A DNA stretch of 14,043 nucleotides from Oscillospiraceae bacterium (GTDB lineage: Bacteria > Bacillota > Clostridia > Oscillospirales > Ruminococcaceae): positions 1 to 14,043 of the forward strand of contig SVNB01000043.1 in NCBI GenBank assembly GCA_015067125.1. The letters run 5' to 3'. Positions 6,730 to 13,337 of this stretch are shown here, piece by piece. The notes under the pieces are model-generated. The model did no database searches. It had not been told where the DNA came from and worked only from the letters and a program-made list of their open reading frames with translations. Each line of letters starts with the position of its first letter. The first letter of the stretch is position 1. Both the position numbers and the translations under genes were made by a program.

Positions 6730-6906
6730 TCACCTCCAAAAGAATAGTTTTCTTTTAGGTTTAGTGTTTATGACTTTTATCATAATGTCATCAACTGCAT
6801 CGGTATATCTACCTTGCCGAATAAGAGAGTTTCTTAAATCATTAAGTGCATTGATTACTATTTTCCATTCAGAATCATCAAGAGCAATATATCGTTTCTT
6901 TTCCAT
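6730..6906 (-). CDS. Small mobile-element protein of 58 residues
   Basis: The frame starts ATG at 6906 with GAAGG seven bases upstream and ends TGA at 6730, four bases before TnpV. The product begins MEKKRYIALDDSEWKIVINA, continues NDLRNSLIRQGRYTDAVDDI and ends in basic KPKRKLFFWR. Proteins with the pattern ALxxxEWxxVIxALNDLRNxLIxxGRYTDAVD are familiar to me as short uncharacterised genes next to TnpV-type genes in Clostridia. No function is known. It is helical with no membrane segment. The tight spacing to both neighbours supports a real, co-translated gene. Confidence 0.75.
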   Translation of the reverse strand: MEKKRYIALDDSEWKIVINALNDLRNSLIRQGRYTDAVDDIMIKVINTKPKRKLFFWR

Positions 6907-6909
6907 GAT

Positions 6910-7203
6910 TCAACCTTCTTTCAGTATATCCGATTCAACAGATACAAAAGTATCGTATGTAAACTTTGCTCCAATCCTGAATCCGGTAATAAAGCCATCA
7001 ACAACAGATTCTCCGTCAACAATACCCCATGCATCAACATATTCAAGAAACAGCTTTTTATCTTCTTCTGGAATTTTTTTCAAAAGGACATCTTCGTTTT
7101 CGGAAAGTATTTTCATTTCTCTGCTATACGATTTGCTTTTCTTATTTTTCATATTCTGTGCTTCAATATTTCCGTAATACAATTCTTCTATAAAATTTTC
7201 CAT
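6910..7203 (-). CDS. DUF6809 family protein
   Basis: This 97-residue helical protein has the DUF6809 pattern: FIEELYYGNIEAQN at the N-terminus, a middle part REMKILSENEDVLLKKIPEE, and the C-terminal FITGFRIGAKFTYDTFVSVE. I place the start at the ATG at 7203 because GGAGG lies eight bases before it (7212-7216) and family members begin at this point. An upstream in-frame ATG at 7251 would add 16 residues but lacks any ribosome site. The family is found in mobile elements of gut Clostridia and is uncharacterised. It is the first gene of the cassette and its stop is 3 bases before the next start. Confidence 0.75.
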   Translation of the reverse strand: MENFIEELYYGNIEAQNMKNKKSKSYSREMKILSENEDVLLKKIPEEDKKLFLEYVDAWGIVDGESVVDGFITGFRIGAKFTYDTFVSVESDILKEG

Positions 7204-7275
7204 TATGTAATCCTCCATTACAGATTTGAATTTATCCAATAATTCAATCATTTTGGCTGATTACAAAAGTTTGCC

Positions 7276-7311
7276 AAAAAAATAGGCGGCACTTCCTTAC
7301 GAAGTGCCGCC
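7276..7311 (-). terminator. Rho-independent terminator after the lipoprotein gene
   Basis: GGCGGCACTTC (7285-7295) pairs perfectly with 7301-7311 around a 5-base loop. On the minus strand the stem is followed by TA and seven T. It lies 25 bases past the lipoprotein stop and insulates it from the mobile cassette. Confidence 0.9.
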
Positions 7312-7336
7312 CAAAGGCGTCCTTTTTTATTTTCCT

Positions 7337-8665
7337 TTATTCTGTTGCAGCTTTTACCATTTCCTGGGGGAATACATTTGTGCTTGCTCCGCTGCGGTAA
7401 TAAACTCCCGCATCCGGGTGGAGGTAGAAACTGTGCTTGGTTCTGCCCTGAGAAAGGGGACAGCAGTTTTCGATTCCGAACTGAACTATGGGGCTTTCTA
7501 TCAAATATTCTCCGTCAGCATATTTTTCGCTGTAACTTACTTCGCCAAAGGTGTTATCCACCGTTCCGATGCCGTAACTGCAGACTGCGGTTCCCATTTC
7601 GGTGCTGAAAAGTTCGAACACAACATGTTCCGTTCCGCCCCAGAGTCCTTCGCCAACAACTTCCCAGATGCCGAGGATATTCTCGTTCCAGACCATATAA
7701 GTTACAACATCGACTATGACAGGAGAATACCATCTGTCTTCCGACTGGATGTAATAAGAAACCGTTTCAATCTGAATCCGTTCGTCGGCATAGGTATGGG
7801 GTACAATGAGTATAACGGTCGCATGGGCGGTATATGTTGATTCGTCGATCCAGAAAGATTCCACAAACATTCCGGAGCAGTCGTAGGTGTTTTCATATTC
7901 CCATTTTGCGCAGTTGATAAAATGTTTTTCCGGCGGGGGGTTATCCCACTCTTCTCCTACGCCATATGGAGCATCGTTTTCCTCATAATCGGATCCATAG
8001 CCGCCTTCATAATTCTCTCCGTAGTTTCCGCCGTTATCTTCCGGAACGGTGGGCATGGTTCCGGTATAATCGCTTCCGATGGGGGTGGGTTCCATGGGAA
8101 CGCTTCCCTCCGGAAGAACCGCGATATTAGAAGCGACATAGAGTGTTTCCATGGTAAGGGTCACTGCGGTGAAGTTTTCGTACTCTCCGTGGAATTCGCA
8201 GAGAACGATGGTGGGCGAACCTTCGATATACATAACCCCGACACCGTATGCACAGGGGGTACTTCCGATATTCATAACCGCGCCGTCTTTATAGGTAAAC
8301 ACAAGGCAGGTGGAGGAATTCGTGCTGGTTCCGACTATCATAACAAGCTCCGGGGTGCCGTCTGCCTCAAAGTCATAGAGGTAATAGCTTCCCCATTCGT
8401 ACATATCGTAGTCCCCGTCCGCAGGAATATCGGAAGTATCCAGATAGAAAACCCAGACATAGCTTTTTATGTAGTCCATATAGGCATTTATGATTTTGTC
8501 GTTGGGGTCTTCTTCCGGTTCACTTAACAAATTGTCCTGTGGCTGTTCTACCTGATAATCATCGTCCAAAAAATCATACAGATCGGACGGAGCCTTGCTT
8601 TTTCTGCAGGCAGAAAGGCTTAAAATCATCAGGACGGATAAAATTATTGCCAAAAGTTTTTTCAT
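7337..8665 (-). CDS. Lipoprotein of unknown function
   Basis: This 442-residue protein starts with a clear lipoprotein signal (MKKLLAIIL, hydrophobic core, lipobox LSAC; C20 would be lipidated) and GGAGG seven bases before the ATG, which is why the longer in-frame start at 8695 is rejected. The mature protein is acidic. A first globular part (about 55-185) contains YYLYDFEADGTPELVMIVG (94-112), resembling the Asp-rich, possibly calcium-binding 'D-x-D-G-x-x-E-L' turn frequent in clostridial surface lipoproteins. A Tyr/Gly/Glu/Pro-rich linker follows (about 190-247, for example NYGENYEGGYGSDYEEN). A second beta-rich domain (about 250-435) includes ILGIWEVVGEGLWGG, weakly like small lipocalin-type barrels. 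I recognise no named family. It is 32 bases downstream of the membrane peptidase gene and likely shares its transcript; a surface-exposed, membrane-tethered location is expected. Confidence 0.85.
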   Translation of the reverse strand: MKKLLAIILSVLMILSLSACRKSKAPSDLYDFLDDDYQVEQPQDNLLSEPEEDPNDKIINAYMDYIKSYVWVFYLDTSDIPADGDYDMYEWGSYYLYDFEADGTPELVMIVGTSTNSSTCLVFTYKDGAVMNIGSTPCAYGVGVMYIEGSPTIVLCEFHGEYENFTAVTLTMETLYVASNIAVLPEGSVPMEPTPIGSDYTGTMPTVPEDNGGNYGENYEGGYGSDYEENDAPYGVGEEWDNPPPEKHFINCAKWEYENTYDCSGMFVESFWIDESTYTAHATVILIVPHTYADERIQIETVSYYIQSEDRWYSPVIVDVVTYMVWNENILGIWEVVGEGLWGGTEHVVFELFSTEMGTAVCSYGIGTVDNTFGEVSYSEKYADGEYLIESPIVQFGIENCCPLSQGRTKHSFYLHPDAGVYYRSGASTNVFPQEMVKAATE

Positions 8666-8697
8666 GGGATTTCCTCCTTTGCCTGGGTGAAACATGC

Positions 8698-9606
8698 TTA
8701 CAAAGTTTCTGCGAATTTTACGAAGGATGAAACAAGCACTTCTATATTGCGCTCGTCCATAACGGTATCTTTTGGAGTATGTATGCGGTCCATATAAAGA
8801 CCGAGTTTTGATTTTTTGAAGGAGGCTACGCCGATGTTTTTCTTGAAGTTTTTCTGGTCGGAGGGGTAATAAACTCCCTTTTCTCCTTCGATGAGCACAG
8901 TCTTTTCTGTGACGCCTTCGAAAGCAGCTTTCATCTTTTCGGCATATTCCGGATGAGCACGCTTATTGAGGATAAGCATCAGATAATCGCCATCAGAAAC
9001 GCAATCGAAGTTGATAAGCAGTTTATCTTTCATTACGGATTTGTGTTCCCTGGCAAAAGCAGAAGAGCCCAAAAGGCCCTTTTCCTCGTTATCAAAGAAA
9101 ACAAAACAGCTTTGAGCACGCTGTTCATCCGTCATGGCGTTCATAAGCTCGATAAGGGTGATAACGCCGGAAGTGTTATCGTTAACGGTGTGTTTGTTGG
9201 CGGGGCCATATATCATAAGAATCAGAATCAGCCAATAGGTAAGCAGATTAAACAAAGCTCCCATGCCGGGATCTTTTAAAACGAACTCTGTCAGGCCTCC
9301 GACGGCACTGCCGATGAGCAGCATGGGAATAACGAGCACAAAGGCGTAGAGAAAAGATATCAGCATATTCTTCGGCATGATAAAATTGGGTATGGGCATA
9401 ACGGCACAGGTATCGTAATGGGCGGTAAAAACCATTTTTGCGGTGTTTGGATTTCCTATTACGATGTTGCGGCTGTAACCGATGGCATCGTCTTCCACCT
9501 TAAGATTTGGAAAATGAGCACGCAAAAGTTCGATAAAAGCCGTTTTTTGCTTTTTGCTTTTGCGAACCTGGTATTTTTTAAGGATTTCTTTTGAAAGGTC
9601 TGTCAT
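8698..9606 (-). CDS. M28-type zinc metallopeptidase with two membrane helices
   Basis: The 302-residue product has all the metal and catalytic residues of a co-catalytic zinc aminopeptidase-like hydrolase (M28/M20 clan): H63 and D65 in FTAHYDTC, D143 in VNDNTSGV, E174/E175 in FDNEEKGLLGS, D201 in INFDCVSDGD and H276 in RIHTPKDT. Between the first and second metal-ligand motifs it carries a hydrophobic insertion with two probable helices (about 81-103 and 117-134), so the catalytic domain would be tethered to the membrane on the cytoplasmic side. I chose the ATG at 9606 (AAGGTG upstream); another in-frame ATG at 9651 lacks a ribosome site. It lies between a PepV-like dipeptidase gene (114-base gap with a repeat) and the lipoprotein gene (32-base gap). 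The substrate is unknown, probably small peptides. Confidence 0.88.
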   Translation of the reverse strand: MTDLSKEILKKYQVRKSKKQKTAFIELLRAHFPNLKVEDDAIGYSRNIVIGNPNTAKMVFTAHYDTCAVMPIPNFIMPKNMLISFLYAFVLVIPMLLIGSAVGGLTEFVLKDPGMGALFNLLTYWLILILMIYGPANKHTVNDNTSGVITLIELMNAMTDEQRAQSCFVFFDNEEKGLLGSSAFAREHKSVMKDKLLINFDCVSDGDYLMLILNKRAHPEYAEKMKAAFEGVTEKTVLIEGEKGVYYPSDQKNFKKNIGVASFKKSKLGLYMDRIHTPKDTVMDERNIEVLVSSFVKFAETL

Positions 9607-9670
9607 ATTTTCACCTTGCTTTTGAAAAAAGAATATTATCCGTTTCGTCATTAGTCATAAGGTTTAAACC

Positions 9671-9717
9671 CTTCCACCGTGCCTACGGCAACGGTCCCCC
9701 ACCCCTGTTAGGGGAGG
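9671..9717. repeat. Small palindromic intergenic repeat
   Basis: The gap between the M28 and PepV genes holds two adjacent imperfect hairpins: one around CCGTGCCTACGGCAACGG and one around CCCCTGTTAGGGG. They resemble the hairpin modules of the two large repeat islands further right. No T-run follows, so it is not a standard terminator, although it may damp read-through from PepV into M28. Confidence 0.5.
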
Positions 9718-9720
9718 TAA

Positions 9721-11106
9721 TTAAAATTCAACTTCCTGAAGACGGATAAGGGTTGCAATATAGATTTTAAGCGCTTCGAGCAGGAATTCGACGGAAGCGC
9801 CTTCGTCCACGCAGTGAACTGCGCCGACCCATTCGGGCATGGGTCTTTCCGGGTGCTCGGGTCCAAAAGAAACAGCGTTGGGGAAGTCGCGGGCATAGGT
9901 TCCGCCGCCCATGGTATAAAGTTCGGCCTTTTCGCCGGTTATTTCGTTATAGGTATTGATGCAGGTCTGGATCTCCGCGGAATCCGGTTCGATATAGAAA
10001 GGTTCCATTTCGGCAACGGTTTCGCAGACGCAGTGCTCGCCGAATTTTTTGTTGATGGTTTCTGTTATTTGAGCACCGCTGGTGTTGGTGGGATAGCGGC
10101 TGTCGAGGGACTGGAAGAATTTTCCGTCCTTTATGCCGATAATTCCGCCGACGATGGTAAGAGGAGAGAACTTGTGGTCGTCCGCATCAACGCCGATTCC
10201 GCTGCCATAAGGGCAGGAATGAAGTGCTTTGAGCACAGAAAGGTAATCTGCTTCCGCTTCGGAGCAAAGGTTGTTATCGAGGATATAGTTTACGAGCACG
10301 CCGATGGCGTTTACAGTGCCTTCGGGCATGGAGGCGTGGCCGCTTTTGCCAAATGCGTTTATGGTAAGAAGGCCTTCTTTTGCGGAAACTTTAACGTTTT
10401 CGGTTTCTGCGGGAAGTTTTCCTTCGCATTTGAGCACGGCGGTGGCTTTATCCGGAATTACGTTAAAGGCCATGCCGCCTTCTATGGAAACTATTTTTTC
10501 CGGAGCACATTTTGAATAAATCATACCCTGATAAATGCCTTTTTCGCCGTTGCAGACCGGGAAGTTGGAATCCGGGCTGAACGCAAAAGCCGGTGCCGGG
10601 TAGTTTTTAAGGTAATACTGAACGTCGCCCATGCCGGTTTCTTCGTTTGCGCCAAGAAGAGCACGAACGGTATAGCGCAGGGGAATATTTTTTTCTTTAA
10701 GATATTTAAGGGCGTAAAGGCAGACAACGCTTGGGCCCTTGTCATCCATAACGCCGCGGCCGATGATATAGCCGTCTTTTTCCCACATTTCAAAAGGAGA
10801 TTTTGTCCAGCCTTCGCCCACGGGAACAACGTCGAGGTGGGTGACGGTGGCAACGTATTTTTCCTTATCCTCGCCGGTAAGCTGGGCATAGCCGATATAG
10901 TTTTCGCAGTTGCGGGTTTCAAGGCCAAGTTCCTTTGCAATTTCAAAACCCAGTTCCAGGGCTTTTTTGGGTTCTTTGCCAAAGGGAGCTTCTTCTTCCG
11001 GTTCGCCCTCTATGCTGGGAACAGCCACAAGCCTTGCGATATCGCGCAGGATATTTTCTTTGTTTTCTTCGATAAAAGCGTCTATTTCTTTAAGGTTGAT
11101 ATTCAT
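9721..11106 (-). CDS. pepV: M20-family dipeptidase, PepV/Sapep type
   Basis: This 461-residue zinc dipeptidase matches PepV/Sapep, cytosolic enzymes that cleave dipeptides from the N-terminal side. The metal and catalytic residues are present: H90 and D92 in VTHLDVVPVGEGW, D121 in GRGVMDDKGP, E155/E156 in GANEETGMGD, D179 in FSPDSNFPV and H431 in GAVHCVDEG. The central lid/dimerisation domain (about 190-380) includes the M20 signature GKSGHASMPEGTVNAI (H257), and TMGGGTYARDFPNAVSFGP (398-416) is typical of PepV. The ATG at 11106 has AAGGAGAGG upstream and matches the family start; a longer in-frame ATG at 11199 would put the promoter inside the gene. Length is normal. It is the first gene of the peptidase-lipoprotein group and has a promoter of its own. 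Confidence 0.94.
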   Translation of the reverse strand: MNINLKEIDAFIEENKENILRDIARLVAVPSIEGEPEEEAPFGKEPKKALELGFEIAKELGLETRNCENYIGYAQLTGEDKEKYVATVTHLDVVPVGEGWTKSPFEMWEKDGYIIGRGVMDDKGPSVVCLYALKYLKEKNIPLRYTVRALLGANEETGMGDVQYYLKNYPAPAFAFSPDSNFPVCNGEKGIYQGMIYSKCAPEKIVSIEGGMAFNVIPDKATAVLKCEGKLPAETENVKVSAKEGLLTINAFGKSGHASMPEGTVNAIGVLVNYILDNNLCSEAEADYLSVLKALHSCPYGSGIGVDADDHKFSPLTIVGGIIGIKDGKFFQSLDSRYPTNTSGAQITETINKKFGEHCVCETVAEMEPFYIEPDSAEIQTCINTYNEITGEKAELYTMGGGTYARDFPNAVSFGPEHPERPMPEWVGAVHCVDEGASVEFLLEALKIYIATLIRLQEVEF

Positions 11107-11138
11107 AGATACCTCTCCTTTCTTTATTCCATATATAA

Positions 11139-11166
11139 AGTATATCCGTTTTTGAAGAAAGTGCAA
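11139..11166 (-). promoter_or_regulatory. Promoter of the PepV-like gene
   Basis: On the minus strand TTGCAC (11166-11161) and TATACT (11144-11139) are separated by 16 bases, placing the transcript start about 25 bases before the ATG's leader. The -10 region, GATATACTTTAT, is identical over 12 bases to that of the divergent flavoprotein gene. Confidence 0.6.
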
Positions 11167-11203
11167 GATTTTTGTTTGCGAAGAGATAATTTTTGCCAAG
11201 CGC

Positions 11204-11830
11204 CGCAGGCTTTTTTCTGAAAAGGCAGGGCTGAAATCCAGCCACCTTGCCTAAAGGGGCCGGCACGCCCATCAGAATAAAGGCGTGACTGAGAGATTGT
11301 TTTAATAATGTACCCCCATTTCTTTGACTGGCGCAAAGAAACGGCGGTACCCGTCAAAGAAACGCCTTTCTACCCCTGCGTTGCTCCCGCAACTGCTGTC
11401 CCCTATCAAGGGGACAAAAGGCACCACCGGACGCATTTTGATTCCGAATCTCCACCGTCGCCGCTCGGGGTCGGCAACGGTTTTCATTTTACCTCGTTTG
11501 CTCGGTTGTGTTTGCGGGCGGCCACATAGGGCCGCCCCTGCGGTGGGCAATTTGGCCCCCTTGCCTAAAGGGGGCTGGATTTTTTAACCGCCTGCGGTTA
11601 AAAAAGACTGGGAGATTCTTTTATAAAATACAGGCTGAATTTAATGGAATAGGATTTCTCTCCCTCCGTCACCTGCGGTGACACCTCCCTCATCAGAGGG
11701 AGGTTGCCCTCCGGGTTGCCTGATAATCCCTCTTTCGTCTTTTTCGCCTTTGGCGAAAAATCCACCTTCCCCTCTGGGAAGGCTGACCTCCGGGAAGGCT
11801 GACCTTCGGGTTGCTTTTTTCTGCAATTTA
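11204..11830. repeat. Gene-free island of modular hairpin repeats
   Basis: No gene is supported in 11167-11859; the short open frames are repeat-derived. The stretch is a string of hairpins: 11319-11341 (TTTCTTTG/CAAAGAAA, nested in GTACC/GGTAC), 11398-11415 (GTCCCC/GGGGAC), 11516-11537 (GGGCGGCC/GGCCGCCC), 11555-11575 (GCCCCCTT/AAGGGGGC), 11580-11605, 11668-11682 (GTCACC/GGTGAC), 11684-11703 (CCTCCCT/AGGGAGG), 11740-11760 (TTTTTCGCC/GGCGAAAAA) and 11765-11782 (CCTTCCC/GGGAAGG). The word CCTTGCCTAAA occurs at 11245 and 11559, and GGGAGATTCTTTTATAA at 11610; both recur in the island after 13338. This looks like a dispersed, non-coding, palindromic repeat family of the host genome. Confidence 0.75.
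11580..11605. repeat. Perfect 26-bp palindrome
   Basis: A 12-bp arm TTTTTTAACCGC (11580-11591) is followed by CT and its exact reverse complement (11594-11605). It is the longest perfect hairpin in the left island. The A-run lies on the far arm, so by itself it is not a good plus-strand terminator; read on either strand the stem begins with T6 and ends with A6. Confidence 0.7.
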
Positions 11831-11859
11831 TTATTTACAGAATAGTCATAGTCTTTTGC

Positions 11860-11888
11860 TTGCAAAACATTTGGCATAATGATATACT
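11860..11888 (+). promoter_or_regulatory. Promoter of the FAD-dependent oxidoreductase gene
   Basis: TTGCAA (11860-11865), 17 bases, then TATACT (11883-11888). Transcription would start about 30 bases before the ATG at 11925. The hexamers and the following bases match the divergent PepV promoter closely. Confidence 0.6.
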
Positions 11889-11924
11889 TTATGCGGCGAT
11901 TTTGACCCTTTGGAGGTTTTATTT

Positions 11925-13295
11925 ATGAATTACGACGTTATAATTATCGGCGCCGGCCCCGGCGGTATTTTTTCTGCTTATGAACTGGCAAAGCTTTGTC
12001 CGGAACTTAAAGTTGCGGTTTTCGAAGCCGGACATTCCCTTGAAAAACGCCGCTGCCCCATAGACGGAGAAAAAGTAAAAAGCTGCATCGGCTGCAAAAC
12101 CTGCTCCATTATGAGCGGTTTTGGCGGCGCTGGAGCCTTTTCTGACGGAAAATACAATATCACCAACGATTTTGGCGGAACCCTTTATGAATACATCGGC
12201 AAAAAACACGCTTTGGAACTTATGCGCTATGTTGACGAAATAAATATGGCACACGGCGGCGAGGGCACAAAGCTTTATTCCACCGCCGGAACCAAATTTA
12301 AAAAGCTCTGCATTCAGAACGACCTTCATCTTCTTGATGCTTCTGTTCGTCATCTTGGTACGGATATAAACTATGTTGTTCTGGAAAATATATATAAGCA
12401 CCTTAAGGATAAGGTTGAATTTTTCTTTGATACCCCTGTGGAATCTGTTGAAGCAACCGAAAACGGATATTCCGTTAAAACCGCAAAAGAGGAATTTTTC
12501 TGCAAAAAGTGCATAATTTCCGTTGGCAGAAGCGGCAGCAAATGGATGGAAAGCGTATGCGAAAAAATGGGAATCCCCACCAAATCCAACCGCGTGGATA
12601 TCGGCGTGCGCGTGGAACTTCCGGCAGAGGTGTTTTCTCACCTTACCGATGAACTTTATGAAAGCAAAATCGTTTACCGCACCAAAGAATACGGCGACCT
12701 TGTGCGCACCTTCTGCATGAACCCCAAAGGCGCCGTTGTTAACGAAAACACCAACGGCATTATTACCGTTAACGGCCACAGCTATGAAGACCCGGAAAAG
12801 CAGACCGAAAACACCAACTTTGCCCTTTTGGTGGCAAAACATTTTTCCGAACCGTTTAAAGATTCCAACGGTTACGGCGAAAGCATTGCCAGACTTTCCA
12901 ACATGCTTGGCGGCGGAGTAATCGTTCAGCGCTTCGGCGACCTTATCCGCGGACGCCGTTCCACCGAAGACCGCATAGAAGGTGCGTTTATTACCCCGAC
13001 CCTTGCGGCAACCCCGGGCGATCTTTCTCTTGTTCTGCCAAAGCGTATTCTTGACGGCATTGTAGAAATGATCTATGCCCTTGATAAGGTTGCTCCCGGT
13101 ACCGCAAACGATGATACCCTGCTTTACGGCGTGGAAGTAAAATTCTATAACATGGAAGTAGAGGTTAACGAAAAACTTATGACCAACAAGTATGAAGGTC
13201 TTTATATCATCGGCGACGGCAGCGGCATTACCCATTCGCTTTCTCATGCTTCTGCAAGCGGTGTGCTTGTGGCAAGAGAAATCGCCGAAAAATAA
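11925..13295 (+). CDS. COG2509-type FAD-dependent oxidoreductase
   Basis: The 456-residue protein belongs to the uncharacterised FAD-dependent dehydrogenases of COG2509. An N-terminal Rossmann motif DVIIIGAGPGG (4-14) with E34 at the end of the second strand (VAVFEAGHSLEKRRCP) binds FAD. A cysteine group C44, C54, C57, C60 (CX9CX2CX2C) follows, then SGFGGAGAFSDGKYN (64-78), a family signature. The middle has a second strand-loop CIISVGRSGSKW, and the C-terminus has YEGLYIIGDGSGITHSLSHA, the second FAD contact. GGAGG eight bases upstream supports the ATG at 11925; an in-frame ATG at 11910 has no such site. The protein seems complete and monocistronic, with its own promoter and terminator. The substrate is unknown; the cysteines could hold an iron-sulfur cluster or be redox-active, which is inference. 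Confidence 0.92.
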   Translation: MNYDVIIIGAGPGGIFSAYELAKLCPELKVAVFEAGHSLEKRRCPIDGEKVKSCIGCKTCSIMSGFGGAGAFSDGKYNITNDFGGTLYEYIGKKHALELMRYVDEINMAHGGEGTKLYSTAGTKFKKLCIQNDLHLLDASVRHLGTDINYVVLENIYKHLKDKVEFFFDTPVESVEATENGYSVKTAKEEFFCKKCIISVGRSGSKWMESVCEKMGIPTKSNRVDIGVRVELPAEVFSHLTDELYESKIVYRTKEYGDLVRTFCMNPKGAVVNENTNGIITVNGHSYEDPEKQTENTNFALLVAKHFSEPFKDSNGYGESIARLSNMLGGGVIVQRFGDLIRGRRSTEDRIEGAFITPTLAATPGDLSLVLPKRILDGIVEMIYALDKVAPGTANDDTLLYGVEVKFYNMEVEVNEKLMTNKYEGLYIIGDGSGITHSLSHASASGVLVAREIAEK

Positions 13296-13308
13296 TCGGA
13301 ATATTAAA

Positions 13309-13337
13309 AAGGACCGGCCAGCCGCCGGTTCTTTTTT
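13309..13337 (+). terminator. Rho-independent terminator of the oxidoreductase gene
   Basis: AAGGACCGGC (13309-13318) pairs with GCCGGTTCTT (13324-13333), with one G-T pair, around a 5-base loop, and a T6 run follows (13332-13337). It starts 14 bases after the stop codon. Confidence 0.88.

Larger units (their letters stand above)
6381..7260 (-). mobile_element. Tn4451-like accessory cassette (DUF6809, 58-aa protein, TnpV), recombinase absent
   Basis: Three small minus-strand genes of types seen in clostridial mobilisable elements sit as a unit between two terminators (6349-6375 and 7276-7311). Gene spacings are 3 and 3-4 bases, so they form one transcript. No recombinase, relaxase or resistance gene lies within or next to them; the only recombinase piece in the window is the unrelated-looking fragment at 1-676, nearly 6 kb away. 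I find no flanking direct repeats, so the edges given are only those of the coding block plus its short leader. Confidence 0.5.

Noticed and set aside
9814..10515. Antisense open frame of 233 codons over the PepV gene
   Set aside because: Shadow of a strongly conserved dipeptidase; Phe/Gly/Ala-biased composition and no ribosome site.
11302..11587. Short open frames in the left repeat island
   Set aside because: They overlap in several frames on both strands, run through hairpin repeats and have no ribosome sites.
11919..13247. Long open frame (442 codons) antisense to the FAD-dependent oxidoreductase
   Set aside because: Its product is low in recognisable structure, lacks a ribosome site, and exists because the sense codons are biased; the sense strand has an unmistakable FAD protein.
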